Shown: positions 26,201 to 41,200 of the stretch, piece by piece
Numbering within the stretch: the stretch's first letter is position 1
Layout of the letters: each line of letters opens with the position of its first letter
Assembly: GCF_000003815.2 (NCBI RefSeq)
Contig: NC_049979.1
Location: 2,599,268 to 2,663,267, forward strand
Direction: 5' to 3'
DNA length: 64,000 nt
Origin: Branchiostoma floridae
Taxonomy: Eukaryota; Chordata; Leptocardii; Amphioxiformes; Branchiostomatidae
Position numbers and translations under genes: made by a program
Notes under the pieces: generated by a model
The model's database searches: none
Told to the model about the DNA's origin: nothing
What the model saw: only the letters and a program-made list of their open reading frames with translations

Positions 26201-29200
26201 AATCCAAATTGTCTTCAGCTTGACTTGTCTTGCAATGTCTCCGATTGGACAGCTAAAATTGTCTTCATTCATAGCTCAGGTATAAAAGATCAGTCTTTTC
26301 CAGATCACTTCAGTGTCACTGACGAAGGATAGTGGATTCTATCCGAAACGTCTGACCGTTTCCAAAACCATATCCTGTAATGTTTGATCCCCTCACAGAG
26401 GGAAGGAGCCCTGGACTTGCGCTCTTTCTGATAAGTGTGGCCGGTTGGTATTTTGGTTGAAGAATTATTATATTAAGAATTAATTTTTTTTTAATTAGAT
26501 GAAAACAAACATTTTCTAATTACTACAGATCATTAGTAGATATCAATTTGCGCAACCATTGAGTTTGTAGCTTTCATCATTATGCAAGAAAAACGAAGTT
26601 TCATTGCAGTGGTACATGTATGTACCAAAGTGATGTATTTTATCATAGAAAAAATATTAGGGGCAATATAAATGATAACGTCATCAATTTGGCCCCCCTA
26701 AAAATCAGATCTATAATTCTTTCATGCCCATCTATCAATATTCGATACGGCTCCATTCTTTCTTCATTCATTAATAAGAAAACAATGGAAGGTCAAAATG
26801 CCAATTTAGCTAACCGAAATACCTTAAACATGCTTGACATGTGGCTCTCCTAATACATGTACATGGGGATCCCATTTAAAGTCCTATGGCAGTGATGCAC
26901 CTGATCGAAGCTAGGCACTCATTTGCACCTGGGTAATAAGGCTAATGCAGGGCTCTAGCCAGCTCGAATTTTTTTTTCGTCAGCCAATTCCCATTGTCGC
27001 GAAAACACTATTAGAAAGACTGAACTGAGAGCTTAAAAAAATGGTTTTTAATGAGATTATCGTATGCGAAAGGGCGCTGACACACATCATCAACAATCAT
27101 AACAATAGTAAAACAAACAGTGTGTGGCTTTTACGGCCGTGGACGGCGTCCCCAAGCCGCCTGTAGATTCCACCAATGACTTTTGTCTGTCAAGGTTGAC
27201 GGATTGGTTTTAAAATTTTTCCGTCACATGCAGCAAATTTCCGTCAATTGACGGAAAAACGGACGCTGGCTAGAGCCCTGGGCTTATGTCATATTTTCAA
27301 ACCGGCTATTTGTGGAAACGAAAATCTATACTATACTACAAAATATACCCAAATANNNNNNNNNNNNNNNNNNNNNNNNNNNNNNNNNNNNNNNNNNNNN
27401 NNNNNNNNNNNNNNNNNNNNNNNNNNNNNNNNNNNNNNNNNNNNNNNNNNNNNNNTTGATGTCTCTTATTATATCATACTTATCCTTCCCAAAAGCTGCC
27501 CAGCCAGGCCCCGGTTTAGAAATGTGACGTACCAGTAGGCCAAAAGTGAGGAAAGTCTAAATCTCGAGGGCACAAGATCAGTGGCATATCAGCTGATTTG
27601 AACCCAGAGGTCCTGGGCCAAACACCATCACAAGATACATGTATAAACCACACCAACCCACTCCATTCCTCTCCAAGCAGAGGATGGAGAAAATTGCCAC
27701 CTTTTTCTTCTTTGCAGTCTTTTTCTGTCTGCTATGGTGAAGACAGCATATATGAAAAAGGTGATGATTTTCCCCACCAACCTCTGCTTGGAGAGTAGTC
27801 CATTCCCTCCAGGGCTCGAAATACCACCTGCATATGCAGGTTAGTGCAGGTAAAATTAGAGCTGTGCAGGTATTTCTGGTGTCTACCTGCACCTAGCCTG
27901 CACTGGTCCATGTACTGAGTTTTATACATAAATGTCCTATAGTGTAGGTGTATATGGATTGTTATTAGCTGCTAAAAAAGGAAAGATCGCAATGGTTTCT
28001 GAAAAAATTCAGTATAATCCATACTTCCTAAGTTCAGAGTGGTGCAGCTAGGTAAAATTTGTCTGGTGCAGGTAAGTTTCAATGTTACCAACACAAGTGT
28101 AGGTATGGAGAAAACAGTACTTCGAGCCCTGCCCTCCCTGTTCTGCCAGAAGAAGGCCTATCAGCCCAGGTTCTGCATGGTCGCACAGGAGGCCAGGGAT
28201 TTGCCACCCCATTAAGAAGTTCTGGGTCGGTTTTCAGCTGCACATAAATCACCTGGACACTTCTGAGGACTCCTTCCCCTGCCAGGAGACAAGTCAATTT
28301 CCTTCTCCTGTCACTTAATAAAGTGATGCACATGCCTTAAATCAAGTACACACAAGTGCAGGGTTTTCTAAATTTCACTTGTCATATCGGGCAAATACAT
28401 AAAGAATTTACTTGAAAAATGATGATATGCCACTCCAAGTTGACCAAAAAGTCCTTCAAATTACATTTGATATTAACAGAATTACAGTGCCGTCACAGGT
28501 ATCCTTATCATGCCAACGTTTTATTAGATACATTTTTCAAAATCTCATCGTGGAAGGGCCAAGACCCCCCCTTCCACACCACCTCCATAATAGGTTGTTG
28601 TTCGCAACCTAAGTAAATTCCATTACCACAACGCTAAAACAAGAAAGCTTCTGAAAAAAGCAGGCCGGTGCGTATTTTGGAAAAAGCAAACAAAATCATG
28701 TTAAACAAAATCACACGAAAAAAGAGTTTTTAAACATCGAATTACTGAATTGCTCTTTCTTCTATTAAAATAGTACATGAGATTTGTCTAGTAAAAAAAA
28801 AAAAAATGTAGCAAGTGAGGTTCGAACCCACGATCTACGGCTGCAGAAGCAACCTGCTATATAAAGTACTGTGTCTTAGACCGCTCAGCCACGCTGACTC
28901 AATTACGCAATCAGGCGTATAGAAGGGCTATAGAAGGGTTTGGTTAAATTGACCGATCCATGCATCCAAACGAACGGTTGAACGAACCGCTTCTGTCAAT
29001 TCAAAGCCGGTGCTACCTACCGGCAATAAAATCCTGGCTAGAACCCTGCTATCCAGATGGTACCCAGGCTAAGGCCCAATCTACACACAGTTTTTACCGA
29101 TATCTGTGGAGATGTTGGGAGGGATCTAGAACGTAGGGGGCCGGACACCAATGGCGCTTGCAGTCATAAGCATATAGCGCGATTTTCCAAATGGCGTTAT

Positions 29201-32200
29201 ATGCTAATGAGCCTTCCCGAAGTCGGGAAGCATCTACACGCACATGAAGCTGTCGGGGACCCCTGCTATGCTATCGGTAAGGTATCGTACGAATGGTCCG
29301 GACCTTTTGGGAGAAATTCTGCCAATATATTTATGGCGATATTGCAGTTCCATCTAGACGCTGAAAAAAAGCTGTCAGCGAGAGATTGTCGGCTCGCAGA
29401 TATCGGGAAAAACTGTGTCTAGATTGTGCCTAAAATAAAATCCTGACCAGAACCTTACTATCCAGATGGTACCCAGGCTAAGCCAGCCTCTCACCAGTGC
29501 TGGTCTCCTCCCCCACCTCTGCAGGGTGAGCTGTAGCCAGTCTGGGGGGAGGTGACAGGCGCTGTGTGCTCTATCTATACCATCTAAACCTGCCCTGGTC
29601 TGACACCAACCTGACATCAATACAAGACAACAAACCAGCACCAAGGACACACCAACACAGTTTGCTGCTCGGAAGGCTTTCAAATCAATACCATCAGTGT
29701 GTAAATTCATTCCTTCAACCTTCCTGACAACTTACATGTAGGTTTCATAATGAAGGCAACTTTTTATATTAACACTTTCCCATCAGTTTGGGGGTCCCCA
29801 GAGGATGTCATCCATATCATCAAATCAATAGAGCCTAAGGCCTAGGCAAAAAAGTGCTTCTGGCTACCGGACTGCAAAAACCTATCAACGCTTGCCTTTT
29901 TTGGGAGTACCCATCTATGGGTAACTGTAAATCGTATCAAATTATGGATATACAAGTTGTAGAATCCTCTTGTGACACATGCTCCTCATTTCTGCTTTAG
30001 TGCAAAAATAGAAGATCGTAACGTACTACTGACACAGTTAGAATTTGAATTTAAAAATAAGAGACTGAGTGTCCTGATACATTTCAGTTTCACATTCTGT
30101 TTATGATCACATTCTTACACTGTATCTGTTCGATCGCTTTGGCCAAAATCTAAAAGAAGTATAAAATCCCTAAATACCAACTGCAAACTGAAACACAACA
30201 TTAACACTCCCAGGCCTACCTCAGGGCACACCCTCTGTTCAATCCTCGCTGACCCCAGTAATTCTTGTGATAACGTTAGGAGAACCAACAAGGGTCAGAG
30301 CATCTTTAAGGAACACGTCAATGTCAAGACTGTCCTCCCCCTGACACTTAAGATCCCCCAGGAATTTTCCTGCTTCCGACTCTAGGGCGACAGACCTTCA
30401 GCCATTCGCAGGAAGAAATGGTCATGCTTATGATGCTATCGCTGCCACGGTGACGAAAGCGCACGTCTTCGATGCCGCCAGAATGCAGCAAGGCCGCGTT
30501 TTGGAAACAGTGGCTTGTTTTTCTCTTAAAACATGTCTGGCGCATTCCTCAGCTGCCTTCTGGAGTAGGCTGTAAAGCTAAACGCCTTCCATTTTCACAA
30601 CCATTGGGCAGTTAAAATCTTGTTAGTGAAAAAGTTTTGCTGTGTTTCATTTTGGTTTTTAAATCATACTCTTATCAGCATGGATCATATTTCAGTTATG
30701 AAGTAATAAGGTCATAGAAAGGCAATATTTGTTGCTATATCTTTATCTATATATTTGTCTTAGACTAAATCTTTATATTCATTTTAAGTTTAGACAATGT
30801 ATGTTTGTGTCTAGTGCTTTTCTAAGGGACAGGTGTGAGTGGCATGATTTGTAATTCAATTTTTAACCTAAGAAACCTCCTGAATTCAAGTCTAGCAAAT
30901 CTTCCAAAATATTGTAAATGTATTTAAGTTTGCGGGGATTTAACTTTGCAGTAGCAGGAAAATGGAGTGCCTGTGGTGGCTTTAAGTTCACGGTAGCAAC
31001 ATAGACTGTAGCCATGTGATATAATGGATGATGTTCACGGTGGTTTTAACTTTGCGGTGAAGTGTACATCGGTTTGTTAACGGTTTGTAACGACAAGTCG
31101 CAATTCAGCTGTGTGGCTGCAATGTCATTGTCAATTTGTTGAATTTCGAAATAAATAAACCAGTCATATATATATATATATAAAACCGAGAACATTAAAA
31201 CTACCACAAACAATTCTGCATTTAGAGTACTCAATTCAGTGTCTGCCACGAGGACCCCCCACCCACACCATAGGGAATGGAGGAGTGTGCTTGACATTGA
31301 ACCTGGACACGGTATATTGCATCACAGGGAAGTAGGAAATTGAGAATTAAGCGCATGGGAGGGATTGTAAACAAAAGATTAACACCTAATGTCACACCAA
31401 TGAGTGCAGGTAAAGTGAGAGCTGTGCAGGTATTTCTGATGTCTAAATGCGCCTAACCTGCACTAGTCCATGTACTGGGTTTTATACATAAATGTCCTAT
31501 GGTGTAGGTATATATGGATTATTACTAGCTGCATTGAATGTTACCACCTATAAAGTATAAAAGACAAAATAGTAATGGTTCATGAACAATTTGAGTATGA
31601 TCCATACTTCCTAAATTCAGAGTGGAGCAGATAAAATTTGTCAGGTGCAGGTAATTTTCAATGTTACCTGCACCAATGCAGGCATGCAAAAAAGGCATTT
31701 CGAGCCCTGCATGCAAATTGTGGATCCAAGTCCAGTCAGGTCAACCTGGGAGGGCCGTCCGTTCTGCTTTCTGTTCAGCTCCAAGCAGACGTTTGAAGCA
31801 AAGACTTCTCCAGTCATAATATTCTAATTTTCCCCTTTCTAAGTTAGTTTGTCGGAAAAAAGAAACAGCAAGAAACATCATGACCTTTCACTCCCGACAT
31901 CTGCTCGAAGATCTTTTTTTAAGCAAAAATATTCTATCTGGAAATTGCCCTCAGGCTGTTATTTGATTGCAAAATGATGACCACGGGATTTTGCGATGAG
32001 AAAATGACAAAAAACACAGACAGTCAATTGCAAAAAAAGATGTTTTTATTTGACTTGCTCCATTTTTCTTTAGTTAAACTAAACCAAAATTTTCTATTCG
32101 TTTATCTACAAATTGCCCTGGAAAAAACAATCTTCTCTGGATTTAAAAAAAAATTCAGTTCTGCCCAAAAAAGATCACAAGTCTGGCACTGCAATTTCCT

Positions 32201-35200
32201 CTGGGTTTCAAAAAAATTCATATCAAACAGCATGCCAACAATGTATTTCAAAGTGGTTGGTGCTTTCTGTGGTGGTTGATTGCAACGTTAAGCTTATGTA
32301 TGTTGCATTTTATTTGTACATTTTTGCATTGTAGTCTCCTCTGCTGCTTAGTTTCCTTTTGCGTAGTGTCATAGTCTGTATAGACTGACTGACTACATGT
32401 TCATTTTGTATTGTACATTCATATGTCTGAGGCCACAATACCAGCCTCACTGCCCACAGTGTATTGTTTTGTTACAACCTGAATAAAGAAAGATAGACTG
32501 GCTCACAGACAGAGAGAGAGAGAGAGAGACAGAGATTGCAAATGATGATCTCCAAGTTTTGCCCACAAAAATGTAATAACGGTGCGTTTAAAAAAAAGTC
32601 ATATCAAACAGCATGCCAACAATGTATTTCAAAGTGGTTGGTGCTTTCTGTGGTGGTTGATTGCAAATGATGATCTCCAAGTTTTTCCCGCAAAAATGTA
32701 ATAACGGTGCGTTTAAAAAAAATTCATATCAAACAGCATGCCAACGATGTATTTCCAACTGGTTGGTGCTTTCTGTGGTGGTTGATTGCAAGTGATGATC
32801 TCCAAGTTTTGCCCACAAAAATGTAATAACGGCATCATCACGAGTCTGGCACCGCCGGTCCCAGGGGAACTGTGGTCTGGACCTGAAGTCTCCGCTGAAG
32901 AAGAATGCCAGCGCCTAATTGACAGATGAAATTATAGAGACTGGGAAATGTTGGGGAGGATCTGACGGCTAATTGTGGTGTAATGATGATGATCACTGGG
33001 CTGGGTGCAGCAGGGGCTGGGGGTAATCTGGGGGATTTGTGATCGCAAGGAGACAGGCCTGCAAGTCTAGCCTGCCGTAATTTGTCACCGGTGCAAGTGT
33101 TTGTCTTGCAGCCAGTAAATGCATTTAAGTTTGTGGGGATTTAAATTCCCGGTAGCAGAAAAAATGACTTTTTGCGGTAGCACCATGCACTGTAGTCTCC
33201 TACTGCCACGGAAAAATGTTTGTGGTGGTTATAACTATAAGTTCCCAGTGAAGCGGCTACCAGGAAAAATGCGAACATTAAACCACAGCGAAAGTTTCTG
33301 CATTTACTGTAGTTTGTGAGTTCGATCCCCGGCTGGTACATGCTCCTTTATCTTGTTTTACTCAGTATTTAGGCAAGAGTATGGTAGCTATGGTTGAACA
33401 CACACACCAGTACTATCAAACTATCTCCCTGCTGTCGTGGTTGTACAGAGCTGTGTGGCCCAAGGGCTACAGAAACAGAGATGTGCGCCGCCTGATGCAC
33501 CATCTAGTGCAGGAAGGACTTTAACTACTTTGATTTGTGTCCCCACGGAGACAGGCCCTGCAAGTCTAGCCTGCCGTAATTCTCCCATACGCAGGGAGCG
33601 GAGACGCCATTGTTCCCCTGCCAGGATGATTCTACGCCTGCTCTAATTTTACTTTATTCAGCTTTACTGCGAAGCCCTGATATATCCGGCACACATAACC
33701 ATGCCCTGTGTGCCGTGCCCGGATATGTCCGGGATAGCGTATTCCCCCGAAGTAGCAGCTTTGCACGTGTGTAGCGCACAAACCCCGGAAGTTAGGGACC
33801 TTGGCCTTGTTCGGGGGTTTCTTTTTGGAGGTCAGCGGCCAACCCTGGCACTGATAGCAATTCATAAGGCTGAAACTCTGGCAGTTTAAGGGTTAAATAA
33901 CGACGCTGCACTCTCCTTACATCAGGTTTTCATGCTGAATTTTCACTTTAAAATCACAGATAAGAGCCAAGAAAGCTTGGGGGTCCTGACAACGATTTAC
34001 GCTGAATTCAGAAGAAACCCCTATGTATTGCGCTAAATCAAGGAAGGCAATTACGCTAAATTTGGCTGCCTCGCTACGAATTACGTACTAGATAAGATGG
34101 TTTTCCCTACGAGTTACGGGAAATAAAAATAGGCTGCCTACGCCTTACGGAAAAGAGCATGCAGACCCTAAACCAAGAAAGCCAGGTGGAGTGGCCAGGC
34201 CATCTTGCAGACAGACAACTTAGAGGTACATTTGACACCGTCTGGGTGCAACTGAGCTGACAGTTGTCTAAGCCAGCGGATACCCCAGGTACAAACCCTG
34301 TCAGCAGTCCACAGAAATACATGGTATTATGATTTGTGGCCCGTCAGTCAAGACACCATCCAAGCATCTCGGCCTCAAAACGTGAACTGGCGACACCACA
34401 AATGAATCTTCGCCTGCTGAAAGTGCTGAGGCCATTTCAGAAAGCATCTCTATCCCAAAAGCAACGATCTCTAGACTGCGCAACTCCTTCTTACACCATA
34501 CTATCAGACTATATAACAAATAATTGACTGATGCTTACGTGTTTTTTTTGTTTATGTACTGTTCATGTCCTGCCCACTGTATCTCGTTATTGCTTGCCTG
34601 CTTACTTGCTTAAGGCATGTTATTGTTATTGTTATTGGGTGGGCCGACTACTCACTCTTTGCAGCCAGGGGCTGAATTGCGAGGAGCTTACAATAGGCGG
34701 GGCTAAATCGCAAGGGTCTGGAGCGAGCTGCCATTCGGCGCCACTCAGGTGACCTCAATACAATTTGATGAATAAGGATTGATTGAGGCCATGACTCACC
34801 AGTCCTCCCGGTCTGGCCTTCCGCTGAGTCGAGGCCACCTGAGACTTCTTCTCCTCCTTCATCTCCTGCACCTTCTTCTTGGCTGTCTCAACCCTGAGGA
34901 AGACAACAGAATCATTTAGTACGAAACTTCATCTGTGTTGGTAGAATAAATTATAGAAAAATGCTAACACTTTACTTTCAACACAGAATTGAACTAAATT
35001 AGACTTACTCGGTCAACCTCCGTCGACCTTGTTCACAGAATGACCCTTCTATCTCCAGCAGTGACGTCCAGAGCACACCACTTTTGCTGGAGGGGGTCAT
35101 AAGTATCAGAAAGTCGGGGGGCGACATAGACTTTCTAAAACTTTGTCATGGACTGCTAGAGATAGAAGGGTCATTCTGAGAACAAGGACAACGGAGATTT

Positions 35201-38200
35201 AAACAAAAATTTAGAGGGGTAAGTCCCTATAGTTTAATAAAGAACTTGGGCAGGAGAATTTCTCATGTCCAGAACACTGCAGAAGAAGGGTGATATGGGC
35301 AGTGACAGATAAAACATTGGCAGAACAACATTGCAGGTTGAATGTCCCTAACAAAAATAACAAGAAAGAATGTTTTAGGGTGGGTGGGTCCTCAACCATA
35401 GCATTTTCCTAGTCGGGAATTAGTACAACAACAAAAACTGCAGATAAGAAAACGTAACGATTGTATCCTCCTACATCTGCTTGGAAGGACTGTTCGATCA
35501 CCTAACCACTGCATAGAAATGCAGGTGTGTTTGAAGACATCTGAATCTCCTAGATGACCCTCAAGCTTCCTTACCTGACTGTTTCTTCCGCCACAACTCT
35601 TAAGGAGGTGACATCACCTCCTTCTGAGACCTCAGGTTTCAGTATAACATTTACCTCAAGGAATGGACTACCTTAGCTGTATGACAAGCCACTGAGACAC
35701 CTTCACCTGAGACTCGGGTGGGTGGTGGAAGGTTTACAGCTAAGTTAAAGTTAAAGTTGCCCAATACATCTGTAACAGATGTGTAGGGTGGTGCCCATCC
35801 CCATTTCTTTAGCCCTTGGGCCACACATTTTTACTAGCCACTATAGCAGGTGACTTTGCATGATCACCAAGCCTTGCGATGGATGGGGAGGAAGAGATCA
35901 AAGTAATCCCACGGGCTTAAAGACAGGACTTCTGAAGTACCTGTAGGCCTTTGATGTGATTCAGGTGTCCTTTGATGTGTCCAGTTGGTGTGTTAAACCT
36001 AAGGGTGGTTATACAGTCTTTACACTCAGATATAAATCAAGAAGGTGGTACACAGTCAGATATAGAAGCTGGCATATTATGCTGAGGGGCGATTATTCTG
36101 GCTATACAGATACAGAAGCTGGTGTGGTATGCTGAAGGTCGATTATACTGGCTATACAGATACAAAAGCTGGTGTGTTTTACATGCACTGAAGGGTGGTT
36201 ATACCAGCTATACAGATACAGATAGAGAAGCCTGTGTGTTGCACCAAAGGACAGTTATACAAGCTATACAGATAGTGATACAGAAGCTGGTGTACGTGTG
36301 TTATGCCAAAAGACGGTTATACTAGCCAGACAGATAAAGATACAGAAGCCGCTGTGTTACACCAAAGTGCAGTTATACCAGTTAATACAGATACAGACAG
36401 AGAGTTTGTAGAGTGGGTCGAGAAAGAAGACCACCTGTGGAACTCAGCTGTGAGGTGTGAAAAAAGCGGTGATGGTGTTTTTGCTAAAAGGCATTTGGTT
36501 CTACCCATTCCTGGCATAGCCCACCCCAGAATAGACTGGGAAAACAGGGTCTATCAGCTTACCTATCTATTTACAGGCAGCCACTCCGCTAAAAAGGACA
36601 GTTCTGCTTGACAAAGTTGTGGCAAGTTATGCCTGCCGATGGCAGATAAGTTCATGTTTGTTTCTCCGTGCGACAAGCGTTGTGTGACACGACACAATTC
36701 CTGACATACTCCCCGGGCGACCCCACCCCCCTCCCGACCCCGTCAGACATCCACATGTTTGTTGCTTCTCCCCCATGCATTCTGCCCCGACACTCGTGGA
36801 GCCACAGAGCGTCTCTTAACAGGTCCCCTCGGCCATGACGCCCAGGTATGCCCGGAATCTCCCCGGACTAATCTGATCGGCCAAGACAAACGAGTCAAGT
36901 GCTCTGCCCTGATGCCTTCCTTCCGGCATTCTGCCGTCCTCCGACTCAAGGCAGCGAGGAAGGAGGGCCATATCTTACCGTCTTATAAGAAACTTAAGGA
37001 GGAATTCCTTTAAGAAGTCTAGCCATCAGCACGTAAGACGCAGGGTAAAGGGTTGATCAATTAATGTGACGTTAATCAGTCCACCCCCAACATGTTTGGG
37101 GAAGTGTCTCCAGCGGACTGTAAAATTAAAAGGCAGCGGAGTCTCTCCCCCTTCCTCTGGACACCAGTGCAGCAGATAGCAGGGTACAACAACAAACACA
37201 CCTCTGCCTGCTTCCTCTAACCATAACTCAGGATGGACAGCCAGCATCTTGAAGGTGCCCCCCTCTCCTGGCCGGCATTCTTCCCTTCAGACTTTAAGGA
37301 GTGAAACTGTGTAGCGGTGTTTGGACTGCCGGGGTTTTGTAAACACTTTAACAGCTTTGCTTTCACTCCGCAAACATCGCCGCGGGCGTGAAGCAGGGAG
37401 GAGGATAAACGCTTCCCTTTCAAGTCTCCTCTCCGAGCGACGTGTGAGGAAGCGATTAGTCAGACGTCTCCGCCACTCTCGCTTTTATATCCATGGGAAA
37501 ATGGTCCGCTCTCAAGGACACAGCAGTGAGAGGCCTGCGGACTTTCCTTCAATCCTCGCGCCAGTCATACATATATGCAGGAGCAGCCACCAGAATGGCA
37601 GTTTCCTGCATTTTGAGCAGTGCACTTTTCCCTTTGCATAAGACCACATCAAAGCTTTTAAGTTCAGTTTGAAGTACATGGACATTTCTATCAAAATTTG
37701 ATTGTAAAACTGATCTGTTCCTACATTTTCAGTATCACAAAGTGAAAGTCAAATTCAAAAGAATATGATTCTTGTCTTGGTGGACATTGTACATATTTCA
37801 TGCATCTGTCAAGTCTTTTTTTGTTGCGACCTGTACTTAATCAAATGTGTGTATATGCACAATATAGATATTCATTCATTCATTCATTCATTCAATATTC
37901 TAAAAGGTGTTTCTGAACACTATCAGGACTAGTTTCTTGCGTACTCAATACAAAGGTTATCCGAGCAACTGGACAAGTATTATACAAATGTGACCTTTCA
38001 AAACCTATCCTGCTGTTTAAGTAACTTTTGTTTTGAGAATCTTTGAAAATACCTGTATGTCTAACCTTCATCACTCAACAGATAGTGTCCAGTGTAGCTA
38101 CTAAACACTTTTCAAGTTTTTGATTTATGCAACATGAAACCAGGAGTCAGAAAGTTTGATTTAAACTTAGCATGAGAAGGTTTGGGGGTAATCTTGGACA

Positions 38201-41200
38201 ACCATGATCAGTCTGACTGATTGGGCTGTTAGGGGGCCTTGTTACCACTGACTGAGGTGGCCAGAATCAGGTTGTTAGGGGGCCTTGGTACCATTGACTC
38301 ATGTGGTACAGAATCAGGTTCTTAGGGGGCCTTGCCAGGAGGAAATATCAGATTATCCGGTTCATGGACCACAACTTCAAAGTGGGGGAAGTCCTTGCAT
38401 GGAAAATCACTGTGAAAGCATTGATAAGGGCGCAGCTTGATTCACAAATCAACATCTTTGGGAATATACAAGAAGAGCTAACTTAAAGTGTATTATCATA
38501 TAGCCAGATGGAGTTGGCCAATCAGAGGCCCCCATTTCCCATGGGTTATCAGGCAGTAACCTCAAAAGTGGTCGGTTATTCTAACCCTTGTCCTGCTGGC
38601 TTTCTATACCAAAACTCGCCCCCACTGCTGGGGTTCCCAGACCCCTTTGAAACAAAGGGTACTAGTTTGATTTTGCTTATTTTTAGTTACTTTACCTTAC
38701 ACTAACCCCATAAAGGTATATATCATTGTAAAGCTTACAATGTGTACTTTCAAGAAATGTTGCATACATTTACAATTCTATCAGTCATAAGGGTTTACAG
38801 TGGCAATAAAACAATAAAACACACTTTTTCATTAAAAATTTGTATTCTACTTTCATATCATACATTTCCAGTGTCAATTTCTTGACTACAATCTATCTTA
38901 AGACTTGTGACAACATTTTCTTGCCCATGTGAGAAAAAGAATCATGCAGGTATTGCTACAGGTGAGTTAATGATTGGACATTGTCCTTGGTGCTGAACTG
39001 GCTTTTCTGTCTAACTACTATCCCTTCAGTGTTGAATAAACTTCATTCTGACACTGTCTGGCAAGTGAAATAAAAGCTTGTTGTACATTTGTACCATACA
39101 TTCAAGCTTGCTGTCTCTACTTTGCTTGAGAGTCTAAGTTAAGTTATCTGCACCTAATATATTTATCATAAAGTCATAAAAAGCAATGAAAAATAGATTA
39201 GTCCACAATATGTCACAATCATCTCTACAGCACCATTAAAAAAACTTTTGACATCAGTACAAAGTTATTGAGGAGTCCTGGGGACATTACAGCGATACAT
39301 GGGAGGTAAGAAAATAAACAGGTATTGCTACAGGTAAGTTAATGATTGAACATTGTCCTTGGTGCTGAATGGAGTATAATCACTATTCTTGTAGCATTGA
39401 ATAAACTCGGTTGTGACACTGTCTGGCAAGTGGAATATAAGCTTGCTGTACATCAAATTAAAGCCTACAGTCACTATATTGCTCGAGAGTCTATGTTAAG
39501 TTGTTTCCACCTATTCTATTGATCATTAAGTCATAAAAAGCAATAAAAGGTAGATTTTGTCCATAATCTCTCATACTAAGCTCTACAGTACCAGTAAGAT
39601 AACTTGTGACAAAAGTACCTGAGCAGTCCTGAGGACAAGACAACGATACAAACGAGGTAAGAAAATAGATTCCCACTTCTTGAGGGGCCTACGTCATCAC
39701 TCCGACTTGGTCTGGGGCCCCGGCGGGGTCAGCACCCGGCCTCGCACAATTGCCCTCCTCCCCCCCGGCCCTGACTGCATCCCCGACCCGGTTCCTGGCC
39801 TCCACGGTCTTGTACACGGCCTCTCGCCCGACCACAGCCATGCCAGCCACGGTCACAGTCTGTTCCATCCGCCCCAAGATTTGCTGTAGCAATATAGGAG
39901 CCCCATGCATTCGGTAGCACGCCAAACTTGGATCAGATGTCGTCGTCTCAGCTCCTCCACCACTTTCATTGGATTCTCTGCCCAAATCAGGTAAAATGGG
40001 ATCGGAATCCTTCCATAAAGTATTCGGTGTGAATCTCCGATACCATAAATTGCGAGATTTTTACGTTAAATACTGAAATTTTCCACCGAAAACAGCCAAA
40101 ACAGCAAGACAAAACACTTCCGCGTTATAGCAGACGAAAATGACGCTCATGAATATTAATTAGCCTCGCATGGGCTTCTGGGATGACGTACTTCCGGTTG
40201 CGTAACAGGTTGTTGACCCCTGACCCCTGACCCATAACAGCTGATACCAAGTTGGATTCCCGCCACTACCGCACGCGAGTGCTACGTACGTATCCCAGAC
40301 CTACCCCCCAAACTACAATAGTGTTGCACCGCAAATAGAACATGCATGTGCAACAACACAATTGTAGCGTGCCGCAGGACTAGGGCTAATAACCGACCAC
40401 TTTTTGGACCGCACCATTATACAGGGGACAGTCATGAATTTTTTTTGTACTGTTGTTTGTGTGTAAACCATGCATAGCTGTCAAAAACATTATGATTGAT
40501 TGGTTATGTTAATTAGGGCTCCACATGGGGAATATAGGGATACTTGAAAAGGAATTATGCTGATTTTACACATTTTCATTATGGCTTTCTAACGTGATTA
40601 AGCCGGTACCTTCCTAAATCACTTCATATGTACGTACTTTGTCGTGCCCAAGTGAAAAGGCTCTGCATGGGGGGTACCAGGACTCCACTTAATACATGTA
40701 GTTTGTATTGCAAATAAGCTACATGTTGATGCTAATATGCTATCTCACAAACAGATGATTAGTTAAAATTATTAGTTAAATGGTGATGATGAAATAGTTT
40801 AATGTTTGTATTATATATAGACACTATTGTACAATATATATATTGCAAATGTATTTTTATGTAATGTATTAAAGTGTTTATTTGTTATAAAGGAATTTGT
40901 GTGAAATAACTGTCAGTTGGATAGCCTATATGATAATAACGTTAATGCCCCGCCTTATCCTCGGTGGTATATGGTGAGATAATNNNNNNNNNNNNNNNNN
41001 NNNNNNNNNNNNNNNNNNNNNNNNNNNNNNNNNNNNNNNNNNNNNNNNNNNNNNNNNNNNNNNNNNNNNNNNNNNNNNNNNNNCAGGGATTATCTCACCA
41101 TATACACCTCGGGGCGGGGCATTAACCCTTTATTGTTTATTGACTCCTTTAGTTGTTGACAGCTTATCACAGTCTGTAACATCTACTCTTCCAGGAGTAA

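Noticed and set aside
28808-28898. Functional tRNA-Leu gene
   Set aside because: Boxes A and B and the T-arm are good, but five of seven acceptor-stem positions do not form standard pairs; kept only as a pseudogene or SINE head.
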